From: Lysobacteraceae bacterium
Lineage (GTDB): Bacteria > Pseudomonadota > Gammaproteobacteria > Xanthomonadales > Xanthomonadaceae
Direction: 5' to 3'
Assembly: GCA_028293685.1 (NCBI GenBank)
Contig: JAQGOI010000119.1
Span: forward strand, 1-9,200
DNA: 9,200 nucleotides
Under the pieces are notes generated by a model, which did not search any database, was not told where the DNA came from, and saw only the letters and a list, made by a program, of their open reading frames with translations. The position numbers were made by a program, and so were the translations under genes. Positions 1-6,152 of the stretch are shown here, piece by piece. How positions within the stretch are numbered: the stretch's first letter is position 1; each line of letters starts with the position of its first letter.

Positions 1-162
1 GGGGTCACTCCGCAGGAATTGCGGCGCCGGGTGACTTCTCCGGAGGGCACGACCGATGCGGCCGTTAAGGTGCTGCTCGCAGGCGGATTTCCGGCGCTGA
101 TCGCGCAGGCCGTCCACGCCGCCAGACTGCGCGGACGCCAGCTTTCCACCGAGCTCGACTGA
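1..162 (+). CDS. proC: pyrroline-5-carboxylate reductase, C-terminal end (partial)
   Basis: Frame 1 is open from the left edge to a TGA at 160-162, giving 53 residues of a protein that starts outside the window. The fragment contains VTSPEGTTDAAVKVL and then a helix ending in AVHAARLRGRQLSTELD. This matches the C-terminal all-helical dimerisation domain of ProC, whose hallmark is a T-S-P-x-G-T-T segment followed by a helix rich in A and R. ProC is cytoplasmic and uses NAD(P)H to reduce 1-pyrroline-5-carboxylate to L-proline, the last step of proline synthesis. Only the tail is visible, so the nucleotide-binding domain cannot be checked. The next gene begins 4 bases after the stop, suggesting one transcript and coupled translation. 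Identification rests on the SPEGTT motif and the typical end of the protein. Confidence 0.88.
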   Translation, partial: GVTPQELRRRVTSPEGTTDAAVKVLLAGGFPALIAQAVHAARLRGRQLSTELD

Positions 163-166
163 TCCC

Positions 167-661
167 ATGACAACGCTCCGCAAACGAACCCTTGCCTTGG
201 CCATTGCATCGCTCCTGTTGCTTGTGGGCTGCAACCCGCAGGCACCCGAAGCCAGCGCGCCAGCACAGTCAGCTGTCAATGGCCAGACAGACGCCGTTGC
301 AACGATTGGCGACGTCACCGTGCGCTCGAGCGTCATCCAGACATCGATGCTGCCCGAGGAGGTTGCCCGCCAGTACGGCGTGGAGCGCAGTCCGAAGACA
401 CTGCTGTTGCTGGTGGCCTCCCGCAAGGGTGATGCCGCGGTCGCCACGTCGTTGCCTGCGACGGTGGGCGCGACGGTCACCGACCTGCGTGGTGGCGTGC
501 AGGACATCGCCATCCGTCAGGTGCAGGCGGACTCATTCACCGACTACGTCGGAACGTTGACAACCACCCTTCCGGACACGCTGCGATTCGACGTGACCGT
601 CCGCATCGACGGCATTGCACCTGTGCATCTGCGGTTCCAGCGCGAGTTGTATCCGCAGTAA
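167..661 (+). CDS. DUF4426-family lipoprotein
   Basis: This 164-residue protein begins with basic residues (RKR at 5-7), a hydrophobic segment (8-20) and a lipobox LVGC with the lipidated cysteine at 22. Asparagine follows the cysteine, so the outer membrane rather than the inner membrane is the likely location. After a low-complexity A/Q/P/S linker (about 24-45) comes a domain with VRSSVIQTSMLPEEVARQYGV, ERS, a mid-domain LRGG, and a terminal LRFQRELYPQ. This pattern matches DUF4426, a family with no established function that is often found near proC in gammaproteobacteria. The start is 4 bases after the proC stop with no strong ribosome-binding site, so translation is probably coupled to proC. 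In Pseudomonas a yggT gene lies after proC; none is present at this position here. Family assignment is from recognition only. Confidence 0.8.
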   Translation: MTTLRKRTLALAIASLLLLVGCNPQAPEASAPAQSAVNGQTDAVATIGDVTVRSSVIQTSMLPEEVARQYGVERSPKTLLLLVASRKGDAAVATSLPATVGATVTDLRGGVQDIAIRQVQADSFTDYVGTLTTTLPDTLRFDVTVRIDGIAPVHLRFQRELYPQ

Positions 662-671
662 CGGGTGCCGA

Positions 672-1490
672 TCAGCCCTTGGATTTCGCAACGCCTTCGT
701 GTTGACGGCACCAGGCCGTGACGATGTCGGCGATCGCGCGTACCCCATCGGTGAGCGCGGCCGGACCGGGCTGCAGGATCATCGGCGACTTGATTTCGTA
801 CAGTTCGCCGTCACGCACAGCGGGGATCGCGTGCCAGCCCGGCCTTGCCGCCACACGGTCTGGCTGGAATTTCTTGCCGCACCACGAGCCGATGATGATG
901 TCCGGTGCGCGCCGGACCACTTCATCCGGGTCTTCAAGGATGCGTTGTCTGGCCAACGGCTCGGCGGCGCGCTCGGGAAAGATGTCATCGCCCCCGGCGA
1001 TACGGATCAGCTCGGCGACCCACTGGATGCCGCTGATCAGCGGCTCGTCCCATTCCTCGAAGTACACCTTCGGCCGACACTGCCGTTGCGACGCTTCGCC
1101 GGCGATCGTACCCAGCCCGCGGCGCAGACCGTCCGCGTATTGCGTTGCCCGATCGCCCGCTCCGACCAGCGCACCCAATCGGCGGACGTAATCGACGATT
1201 CCATCGACGCTGCGATGGTTGCTGATCCACACCTCCACGCCGCTGCGAATCAACGCGCTGGCGATATCCGCCTGGATGTCGGAAAAACCCACGACGAAGT
1301 CAGGTCGCAAGGCAAGAATGCGATCGATCTTCGCCGAGGTGAAGGCGCTGACCTTCGGCTTGTCCCGCCGCGCTTCAACTGGACGCACCGTAAAGCCGCT
1401 GATGCCGACGATGCGGTCCTGTTCGCCCAGGGCATACAGGGTTTCGGTCGGCTCCTCCGTCAAGCAGACGATGCGCCGTGGACCGATCAC
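672..1490 (-). CDS. BtuF-like substrate-binding-fold protein without signal peptide (annotated elsewhere as cobalamin-binding protein)
   Basis: From the GTG at 1490-1488 the protein is 272 residues. Its N-terminus reads RRIVCLTEEPTETLYALGE, followed by IVGISGFT, a helix ending LALRPDFVVGFSD (59-71), FEEWDEPLISG (144-154), IIIGSWCGKKF (198-208) and ILQPGPAALTDG (238-249). This is the Peripla_BP_2 fold of BtuF/FhuD-type vitamin B12 and siderophore binding proteins. True BtuF is periplasmic and delivers B12 to BtuCD. Here the conserved domain begins almost at residue 5, leaving no room for a signal peptide, and no permease or ATPase gene is nearby. The frame stays open upstream to 1937, but that part is only the shadow of pdxH. 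GTG is the first sensible start before the conserved core. It lies 16 bases after the pdxH stop, so the two genes are probably co-transcribed. The ligand is unknown. Confidence 0.82.
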   Translation of the reverse strand: MIGPRRIVCLTEEPTETLYALGEQDRIVGISGFTVRPVEARRDKPKVSAFTSAKIDRILALRPDFVVGFSDIQADIASALIRSGVEVWISNHRSVDGIVDYVRRLGALVGAGDRATQYADGLRRGLGTIAGEASQRQCRPKVYFEEWDEPLISGIQWVAELIRIAGGDDIFPERAAEPLARQRILEDPDEVVRRAPDIIIGSWCGKKFQPDRVAARPGWHAIPAVRDGELYEIKSPMILQPGPAALTDGVRAIADIVTAWCRQHEGVAKSKG

Positions 1491-1510
1491 GCGCAGGCTG
1501 CCGCGATCAT
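1487..1510 (-). other. 7-codon open frame bridging pdxH and the BtuF-like gene
   Basis: On the minus strand the pdxH stop TGA (1509-1507) overlaps an ATG (1510-1508) as ATGA. That ATG opens a frame of seven codons, MIAAACA, ending in TGA at 1489-1487. This second TGA overlaps the proposed GTG start of the downstream gene (1490-1488) as GTGA. The arrangement could let ribosomes stop and restart twice in succession across the junction. The overlaps are directly visible. That they act in translational coupling is inference, and chance is possible because ATGA and GTGA overlaps are common. Confidence 0.3.
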
Positions 1511-2109
1511 GGATATAACATCCGCCTGCTCCACTCGCCCGCGATGCCGACTTCGTACATCTCACGCAGGTGCAGCCTGAACTCGGCGCCGAGCCAGAAT
1601 TCGATGCGTTCGGGTCGCACCCGGAAGCCGGTCCAGCGTTGGGGTCGCGGCACGTCGCCACCGGCGAATTCGCCCTCGACCTGCGCCAGCCGATCTTCGA
1701 AAACCTGACGCGATTCCAGCGTTTCGGACTGCATCGATGCCCACGCGCCCAACTGGCTGACGCGTGCCCGGGTGGCGAAATAGGCATCGGCTTCGTCTTC
1801 GGAAACCAGCTCCACGCTGCCTTCGATGCGCACCTGCACGCCGTTGCGTACGCGCGGCCAATGGAACAACAGCGCGGCGCGGGGATTGGATTGCAATTCG
1901 CGACCCTTGCGCCCGTCCATGTGCGTGTAGAAGACAAAGCCGCGCTCGTCGTGTGCCTTGAGCAACACCGTTCGGGCAGAAGGACGGCCGTCGGGCGTAG
2001 CGGTGGCGATGACCATGGCCGTGCGATCCGGCTCGCCGGCAGCGAGTGCTTCGTCGAACAGGCGCTGGAAGATGATCAGTGCTTCGGCGTACAAGGGGCT
2101 GGCGTTCAT
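1507..2109 (-). CDS. pdxH: pyridoxine/pyridoxamine 5'-phosphate oxidase
   Basis: This 200-residue cytoplasmic flavoenzyme uses FMN and O2 to oxidise pyridoxine or pyridoxamine 5'-phosphate to pyridoxal 5'-phosphate, the last step of vitamin B6 cofactor synthesis and salvage. Visible signatures are RTVLLK (46-51) and GFVFYT (57-62) of the FMN pocket, [24 protein letters not shown] (90-97), [11 protein letters not shown] (118-128), [12 protein letters not shown] (153-164), EFWLG and RLH (178-180), and the C-terminal RRMLYP. Against E. coli (from memory), FWQG has become FWLG and RLHDR has become RLHLR; the substrate-contacting R and H remain. The frame is open upstream to 2448 but homology starts at the ATG at 2109, where a typical length results. 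A gene for a divergent kinase begins only 17 bases away, and the BtuF-like gene follows downstream. Confidence 0.95.
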   Translation of the reverse strand: MNASPLYAEALIIFQRLFDEALAAGEPDRTAMVIATATPDGRPSARTVLLKAHDERGFVFYTHMDGRKGRELQSNPRAALLFHWPRVRNGVQVRIEGSVELVSEDEADAYFATRARVSQLGAWASMQSETLESRQVFEDRLAQVEGEFAGGDVPRPQRWTGFRVRPERIEFWLGAEFRLHLREMYEVGIAGEWSRRMLYP

Positions 2110-2114
2110 TGCGT

Positions 2115-2120
2115 TATTGT
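2115..2120 (+). promoter_or_regulatory. candidate -10 element for the glycerate-kinase-like gene
   Basis: TATTGT (4 of 6 matches to TATAAT) ends 6 bases before the ATG at 2127. With usual spacing, transcription would begin at about 2127, the A of the start codon, giving a leaderless message. No convincing -35 is seen around 2092-2097 and no Shine-Dalgarno sequence lies in the 17-base gap. The hexamer is weak on its own; its position and the local AT-rich patch in GC-rich DNA support it. Confidence 0.4.
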
Positions 2121-2121
2121 C
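2116..2121 (-). promoter_or_regulatory. candidate -10 element for pdxH
   Basis: Read on the minus strand this is GACAAT (4 of 6 matches to TATAAT), ending 6 bases before the pdxH ATG at 2109. The predicted first transcribed base is about 2109, the A of the start codon. It overlaps the plus-strand hexamer at 2115-2120, so two polymerases could not occupy both sites at once. No good -35 is visible around 2139-2144. A purine run (GAGAGA) at 2125-2120 could instead be a distant ribosome-binding site on a longer message. Confidence 0.38.
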
Positions 2122-2126
2122 TCTCG

Positions 2127-2954
2127 ATGCCCACCCGTACGCATTCCCGATCCTCCGCCGGCTACGCCGAAGCCTTTGTCGCCAGCATTCTGGATGATGC
2201 CATCGCGCACCGTTGTCGCACGTACGCCATCGCCGGCCTGCAGGGCACGGGAAAGTCGACCCTGTCGGCGCAGATGGTCGCCCTGGCGGAACGCCAAGGC
2301 CTGAGGGTCGTGGCGTTGTCGATCGACGACTTCTACCTGGGTCACGAGGCGCGACAGCAACTGGGGCGTCGCGTGCATCCGTTGTGCGCCACGCGCGGCG
2401 CTCCGGGAACGCACGACGTCGCTCTGGCATGTGCCGTGATCGACGCACTGCGCGACGGAGGGCCGACAGCGCTGCCGCGCTTCGACAAGATCGCCGACGA
2501 CCGCCTGCCCAGCGAGCAGTGGCCCGTCGTCGATGGCGCTGACCTGGTGATCCTGGAGGGTTGGTTCCTCAAGGTGCCGGCACAAACGGAAGCAGAGCTC
2601 GAGCGGCCGGTGAATGCGCTGGAGCGCGATGAAGACACCGGTGGCACGTGGCGGCGCTGGAGCAACGCTGCGCTGGCCCACGACTACCGACCGTTGTGGA
2701 TGCGCCTGGACCGGCTGCTGTTCCTGCAGGGGCCGGGCTTCGAGATCGTGCCGCAATGGCGATGGCAGCAGGAACAGACCTTGCAGGCGCTCCATCCCGA
2801 GCGCCAGGCGATGACACGCGGGCAGGTCGAACGGTTCGTGCAGTTCTTCGAGCGCGTCAGTCGACAATCGTTGCGCACGCTGCCGGAGTTGGCCGAGCGC
2901 ACCATCCGCCTGGATGCCCAGCGGCGACCGATCGAGAGTGCCGTGGGCGAATGA
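2127..2954 (+). CDS. P-loop kinase of the D-glycerate 3-kinase (GLYK/Tda10) family
   Basis: The 275-residue protein has a Walker A motif GLQGTGKST (37-45), a SIDDFYL motif (65-71), [14 protein letters not shown] (84-97), [11 protein letters not shown] (116-126), VILEGWFLK (141-149), [16 protein letters not shown] (161-176), and a C-terminal region with WRWQQEQTL. The order and wording match plant and fungal D-glycerate 3-kinases and their bacterial relatives, which transfer phosphate from ATP to D-glycerate, forming 3-phosphoglycerate. Relatives include phosphoribulokinase and uridine kinase, so the exact substrate is inferred. The chosen ATG gives a short lead before the P-loop. An in-frame ATG at 2079 would run into the divergent pdxH coding sequence and lacks family-like sequence. 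The gene stands alone on its strand, 78 bases before aroK, and may share a promoter region with pdxH. Confidence 0.85.
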   Translation: MPTRTHSRSSAGYAEAFVASILDDAIAHRCRTYAIAGLQGTGKSTLSAQMVALAERQGLRVVALSIDDFYLGHEARQQLGRRVHPLCATRGAPGTHDVALACAVIDALRDGGPTALPRFDKIADDRLPSEQWPVVDGADLVILEGWFLKVPAQTEAELERPVNALERDEDTGGTWRRWSNAALAHDYRPLWMRLDRLLFLQGPGFEIVPQWRWQQEQTLQALHPERQAMTRGQVERFVQFFERVSRQSLRTLPELAERTIRLDAQRRPIESAVGE

Positions 2955-3016
2955 GGTCCCGCTGTAAATATCGCCGACTCATGCGGCACGCCAACCTGCA
3001 GTGCGCGTGGCGCGGC

Positions 3017-3025
3017 TGTTAGCAT
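3017..3025 (+). promoter_or_regulatory. candidate extended -10 promoter of aroK
   Basis: TGT followed by TAGCAT (hexamer 3020-3025) is an extended -10 pattern, TGn plus a hexamer with 4 of 6 consensus bases. It ends 7 bases before the aroK ATG at 3033. Expected initiation is around 3032-3033, and 3033 is the first purine there, so the message would be leaderless or nearly so. The 7 bases between are CCGCCGC, with no ribosome-binding site. An alternative AT-rich patch (TAAATAT, 2965-2971) would give a leader of about 60 bases. Confidence 0.5.
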
Positions 3026-3032
3026 CCGCCGC

Positions 3033-3575
3033 ATGAATCCAGCCAACAACCTGATCCTCGTCGGCCCCATGGGGTCCGGCAAGACGTCGATTGGGCGGCG
3101 GCTTGCCGAACTGCTCGACCTGGCGTTCGTCGATGCCGATCGCGACATCGAGCTGCGCACGGGCGCCGCGGTCGGTACCATCTTCGATTGCGAGGGCGAG
3201 GACGGTTTCCGCGCACGCGAGCGCGCCGCCATTGCCGAGCTGCTGGCCACCGACGGACAGGTCATCGCGACCGGCGGCGGCGCAGTGCTGGACGCCGGCA
3301 ATCGCGAACGCATGCGCCAACGCGGTTTCGTCGTGCATCTGGATGTGGCCGTCGAAGTTCAGCTGCAACGGCTGGCACGTGATCGCGTGCGGCCTTTGTT
3401 ACAACGCGAGGATCGCGAACAGGTGCTGCGCGAGCTCAGCGTGCGAAGGGCGCCTCTGTACGCGGAGGTGGCCGACCTGCGTTTCGACACCGATGGCATG
3501 ACGACCACGGAAGCCGCTGCCGGGCTGCTGCATGTCCTGCAGGAACGCTGGCAACGCGGCGGCATGGCCGCATGA
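3033..3575 (+). CDS. aroK: shikimate kinase
   Basis: This 180-residue cytoplasmic enzyme phosphorylates shikimate at the 3-hydroxyl with ATP, the fifth step of the pathway to chorismate. The sequence shows a Walker [10 protein letters not shown] (11-19), the DAD pair (D34, D36) that binds magnesium and substrate, GFR with the shikimate-binding R60, the Walker B-like ATGGGAV (78-84), and a lid region [12 protein letters not shown]. Length is normal for the AroK/AroL family. It opens a plus-strand cluster and its stop overlaps the aroB start as ATGA (3572-3575), indicating tightly coupled translation with the enzyme acting earlier in the same pathway, a common bacterial pairing. Confidence 0.96.
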   Translation: MNPANNLILVGPMGSGKTSIGRRLAELLDLAFVDADRDIELRTGAAVGTIFDCEGEDGFRARERAAIAELLATDGQVIATGGGAVLDAGNRERMRQRGFVVHLDVAVEVQLQRLARDRVRPLLQREDREQVLRELSVRRAPLYAEVADLRFDTDGMTTTEAAAGLLHVLQERWQRGGMAA

Positions 3576-4651
3576 CCACGGTGGTCGATGCCGGCGGGAC
3601 GCTCCCCTATCGGATCCATGTCGGTGCGGGGCTGGTGGACGACGGGGCGTCGCTGGCTGAGCACGTGCGCGGACGCCACGTGCTGATCGTGAGCGACAGC
3701 AACGTCGCGCCGTTATATGCGCCCAGGGTGGCCGCGGCGTTGCAACGCGAATTGCCCGGCGTGCAAGCCATCGTTTCCTGCATGGCGGCAGGAGAGTCGG
3801 CAAAAACGCTCGACGCATTCGCCGAGTTGATGCGCGAGCTGGCCGATCTCGGCGCCACCCGCGATGCGTGCGTCGTTGCGCTGGGCGGTGGCGTCGTCGG
3901 GGATGTCGCCGGTTTCGCCGCGGCCTGCTGGATGCGCGGCATCGACCTGGTGCAGCTGCCGACGTCGTTGCTTGCGATGGTCGATTCGTCCGTTGGCGGC
4001 AAGACGGCTGTCGACCTTCCACAGGGGAAGAACCTGGTGGGTGCGTTCCATCCGCCACGCGCGGTTTTTGCCGACATCACAACCTTGCGGACGCTGCCCG
4101 AGCGCGAGCTGCGCGCCGGCTTTGCGGAAATCGTCAAATACGGCGCGATCGCCGATGCCGGTTTTTTCCGATGGCTGGAGTCCAATGCCAACGGCCTGAT
4201 CCGGCGCGACGAAGCGGTGCTCACCGAAGCCATCGCCCGCAGTTGCGCGCACAAGGCGGCGATCGTCGAGCGTGATCCGTTCGAACAGGGCGATCGCGCC
4301 CTGCTCAACTTCGGCCACACCTTCGCGCACCCCATCGAGACGCAACAAGGTTCTGACGGCCTCAACCATGGCGAAGCGGTAGCGGTCGGCATGGTTCTCG
4401 CGGCGAGGTTGTCGAGCGCCGTTCGACAGGCCCCGGAAGCGGATGGTGATCGCCTTCGTGATCTGCTGGCTTGTTTCGGCTTGCCGGTCACGTTGCCGTC
4501 GAGACTTTCGCCGGAGTCATTGCTCCAGCGGATGCAGCTTGACAAAAAGGCAACCGCAACCGGCCTGCGATTCGTGCTCTGGGACCGGATCGGGGTGGCG
4601 CGCCTCGTCACCAACGTCAGCGATGCCGCCGTGCTGAAGGTACTGCGGTAA
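3572..4651 (+). CDS. aroB: 3-dehydroquinate synthase
   Basis: The 359-residue protein converts DAHP to 3-dehydroquinate, the second shikimate-pathway step, using NAD and a divalent metal in the cytoplasm. It shows GGGVVGD (105-111) for NAD binding, [20 protein letters not shown] (129-148), [10 protein letters not shown] (153-162), FAEIVKYG (184-191) and NHGEAV (265-270). The expected zinc ligands E186, H249 and H266 are all present, offset by two from E. coli. An oddity is GHTFAHPIE (248-256), where the family usually has GHTFGHAIE; the G-to-A and A-to-P changes sit beside H249 and flank the conserved H253. No strong ribosome-binding site precedes the ATG, so translation probably depends on aroK through the 4-base overlap. 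A 45-base gap then separates it from a small gene. Confidence 0.96.
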   Translation: MTTVVDAGGTLPYRIHVGAGLVDDGASLAEHVRGRHVLIVSDSNVAPLYAPRVAAALQRELPGVQAIVSCMAAGESAKTLDAFAELMRELADLGATRDACVVALGGGVVGDVAGFAAACWMRGIDLVQLPTSLLAMVDSSVGGKTAVDLPQGKNLVGAFHPPRAVFADITTLRTLPERELRAGFAEIVKYGAIADAGFFRWLESNANGLIRRDEAVLTEAIARSCAHKAAIVERDPFEQGDRALLNFGHTFAHPIETQQGSDGLNHGEAVAVGMVLAARLSSAVRQAPEADGDRLRDLLACFGLPVTLPSRLSPESLLQRMQLDKKATATGLRFVLWDRIGVARLVTNVSDAAVLKVLR

Positions 4652-4682
4652 CCGCCCATCCAGCCGCAGGCACGAGCCCCGC

Positions 4683-4688
4683 TACAAT
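4683..4688 (+). promoter_or_regulatory. candidate -10 element before the WGR-like gene
   Basis: TACAAT matches TATAAT at 5 of 6 positions and ends 8 bases before the ATG at 4697. Expected initiation (about 4695) is a pyrimidine, and the nearest purine downstream is the A of the ATG, so a leaderless transcript is plausible. The intervening bases GCCCGGCC contain no Shine-Dalgarno sequence. No -35 match is seen near 4660-4665. It would give the small gene and hemE expression independent of aroK-aroB. Confidence 0.48.
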
Positions 4689-4696
4689 GCCCGGCC

Positions 4697-4966
4697 ATGC
4701 GCATGCTGCTGCAACAACGCCCCGACGGCCGCGAAGCTCCCCGCTTCGTGCAACTGATGCTGCAACCGGATCTGCTCGGTGGCTGGACGCTGGTGCGCGA
4801 AACCGGACAGATCGGCGGCCGTAGCCAGCTCAAGCGCGAGCAGTACCTGGACCAGGCCAGCGCGCAGGCGGCGTTCGAGCACGCGCGCGACGCGCAACTG
4901 AAGAAAGGGTTCCAGTTGATGTTTGCCCAGGGCGCCGAGGCGCCGCAGGACAAAGGATCCGTGTAA
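4697..4966 (+). CDS. small WGR-domain-like protein with altered signature
   Basis: This 89-residue protein is almost entirely one domain: [20 protein letters not shown] (16-35), [16 protein letters not shown] (37-52), then a helix with [19 protein letters not shown] (58-76). The pattern of a strand with W, a glycine-rich turn, a basic strand, an A/F helix and a terminal K-K-G-F/Y matches the WGR domain, a nucleic-acid-binding module known from PARP1 and bacterial regulators. The W-G-R signature itself reads T-G-Q (36-38) here, so the tryptophan and arginine are lost. No function is established. It has no signal peptide or membrane segment. It lies between aroB and hemE with gaps of 45 and 59 bases. 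A second in-frame ATG at 4703 is possible, but the first is better placed relative to the -10-like element. Confidence 0.72.
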   Translation: MRMLLQQRPDGREAPRFVQLMLQPDLLGGWTLVRETGQIGGRSQLKREQYLDQASAQAAFEHARDAQLKKGFQLMFAQGAEAPQDKGSV

Positions 4967-5016
4967 CTTTCGCGGCCGGTTGCAACTGTCCGGCTTCACG
5001 CCATCCACTTTTCTGC

Positions 5017-5020
5017 GAGA
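5017..5020 (+). promoter_or_regulatory. ribosome-binding site deciding the TTG start of hemE
   Basis: GAGA lies 5 bases before the TTG at 5026, a reasonable Shine-Dalgarno position. It supports a TTG start, which also yields the family-typical lead ([13 protein letters not shown]) before the conserved [11 protein letters not shown]. The first in-frame ATG falls inside that core (M27), so it cannot be the start. Confidence 0.45.
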
Positions 5021-5025
5021 CGATT

Positions 5026-6099
5026 TTGTCCATTCCACTCAAGAACGACCGCCTGCTGCGCGCCCTGCGCCGCGAACCCGTCGACTGCACGCCCGTGTGG
5101 CTCATGCGCCAGGCTGGCCGCTATCTGCCCGAGTACCGGGCGACGCGCGCGCGCGCCGGAAGTTTCCTGGCGATGGCCAAGACCCCGGAACTGGCCTGCG
5201 AGGTGACATTGCAACCGCTGGCGCGCTTTCCGCTGGACGCCGCGATCCTGTTCTCGGACATCCTGACCATCCCCGATGCGATGGGGCTGGGTTTGTATTT
5301 CGTCGACGGCGAAGGCCCCAAGTTCGAGCGCCCCGTGCGCAGTGCGGCCGATGTCGACCGGCTTGGCGTTCCGGACATGGAAACCGGGTTGCGCTATGTC
5401 ATGGATGCCGTTCGCCTCATCCGCCGCGAGCTCGCTGACACCGTGCCGCTGATCGGGTTTTCCGGAAGCCCATGGACGCTCGCCTGCTACATGGTCGAGG
5501 GCGGCGGCAGCGACAACTTCGCCCGTATCAAGGCGCTCTTGCTCGATGACCCGGCCACCCTGCACCGGCTGCTGTCGGTCAACACCGATGCCGTCATCGC
5601 CTATCTGTCGGCGCAGCGCGCGGCCGGCGCGCAGGTGCTGCAGGTCTTCGACACCTGGGGCGGCGTGCTGTCACCGGCGATGTATCGCGAATTTTCGTTG
5701 CGGTACCTCACCCGCATCGCACGCGAACTCGAACGCGGCGACGGTGCCTCGCGCACGCCGCTGATCCTGTTCGGCAAGGGCAACGCCCCGTACCTGGAAG
5801 AGCTCGCGGCCAGCGGCTGCGAAGGACTCGGCGTCGACTGGACCGTGACGCTTGAGGAAGCGGCACGACGCACGCATGGGGCCGTTGCACTGCAGGGCAA
5901 TCTCGATCCGGCAACGTTGTACGCGACCCCCGATGCCATCGGCCGGCAGGTCCGCATCGCACTGGACAGCTTTGCCGCGGGCAACGGCGGATCCCGCGAT
6001 GGTCATGTATTCAACCTCGGCCACGGCTTGTCACCCGACATGAATCCCGACCATGTCGCCGTGCTGGTCGAAGCGGTGCATTCGCACAGCACGCGCTGA
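5026..6099 (+). CDS. hemE: uroporphyrinogen decarboxylase
   Basis: The 357-residue cytoplasmic enzyme removes four carboxyl groups from uroporphyrinogen III to make coproporphyrinogen III in haem synthesis, without a cofactor. The N-terminal signature [11 protein letters not shown] (28-38) supplies arginines that bind substrate acetate and propionate groups. [14 protein letters not shown] (74-87) contains the conserved catalytic aspartate D78, [13 protein letters not shown] carries the active-site tyrosine, and FNLGHG (329-334) holds the conserved histidine H333. Length and domain order are normal for the TIM-barrel family. Translation starts at TTG, which may moderate expression. It follows the WGR-like gene after 59 bases with no obvious terminator or promoter between them, so it is probably expressed with that gene and perhaps aroK-aroB. 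Confidence 0.96.
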   Translation: MSIPLKNDRLLRALRREPVDCTPVWLMRQAGRYLPEYRATRARAGSFLAMAKTPELACEVTLQPLARFPLDAAILFSDILTIPDAMGLGLYFVDGEGPKFERPVRSAADVDRLGVPDMETGLRYVMDAVRLIRRELADTVPLIGFSGSPWTLACYMVEGGGSDNFARIKALLLDDPATLHRLLSVNTDAVIAYLSAQRAAGAQVLQVFDTWGGVLSPAMYREFSLRYLTRIARELERGDGASRTPLILFGKGNAPYLEELAASGCEGLGVDWTVTLEEAARRTHGAVALQGNLDPATLYATPDAIGRQVRIALDSFAAGNGGSRDGHVFNLGHGLSPDMNPDHVAVLVEAVHSHSTR

Positions 6100-6120
6100 C
6101 GGCAAACCGGCGCACGCCGC

Positions 6121-6126
6121 TATAGT
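6121..6126 (+). promoter_or_regulatory. candidate -10 element of the transporter gene
   Basis: TATAGT matches TATAAT at 5 of 6 positions. Predicted initiation near 6133 would leave a leader of about 20 bases before the ATG at 6153, unlike the leaderless layout at other starts in this window. A possible -35, CTGACG (6096-6101, overlapping the hemE stop), has 4 of 6 matches but a long 19-base spacer. Only a weak GG-containing ribosome-binding site precedes the ATG. Confidence 0.45.
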
Positions 6127-6152
6127 CGCCACTGGTTCAACGGCTGGCACCG

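Noticed and set aside
615..1580. A 321-codon plus-strand open frame opposite the BtuF-like gene
   Set aside because: It is antisense to a protein with conserved blocks and overlaps the end of the DUF4426 gene. Its translation has no recognisable domain.
1491..1937. Upstream extension of the BtuF-like frame to 1937
   Set aside because: The extra 149 residues are an out-of-frame reading of pdxH, with low-complexity S/R/C/W content and no family similarity.
2079..2126. Earlier in-frame ATG for the glycerate-kinase-like gene
   Set aside because: It would place the start inside pdxH coding sequence and add 16 residues without family character. The ATG at 2127 fits the P-loop position and the -10-like element.
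4931..4944. GGCGC-CGAG-GCGCC hairpin near the end of the WGR-like gene
   Set aside because: It has a 5-base-pair stem, lies within coding sequence and has no following T-run. It is not a convincing terminator.
3607..4953. A 448-codon open frame on the minus strand opposite aroB and the WGR-like gene
   Set aside because: It is antisense to a clear aroB, is dominated by S, R, A and P, and shows no recognisable motif. Such frames are common opposite GC-rich genes.
5144..5156. Run of alternating CG (13 bases), a possible Z-DNA former
   Set aside because: It encodes the conserved ATRARAG segment of HemE, and such runs are expected from codon use at this GC content.
4923..5438. A 171-codon plus-strand frame overlapping the start of hemE
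   Set aside because: It lies in another frame over the WGR-like gene end and conserved hemE codons, and its translation is rich in R, P and A with no motif.
6105..6119. Possible hairpin between hemE and the transporter (CGGC-GCAC-GCCG)
   Set aside because: It has a four-base-pair stem and no T-tract, and could arise by chance in GC-rich sequence.
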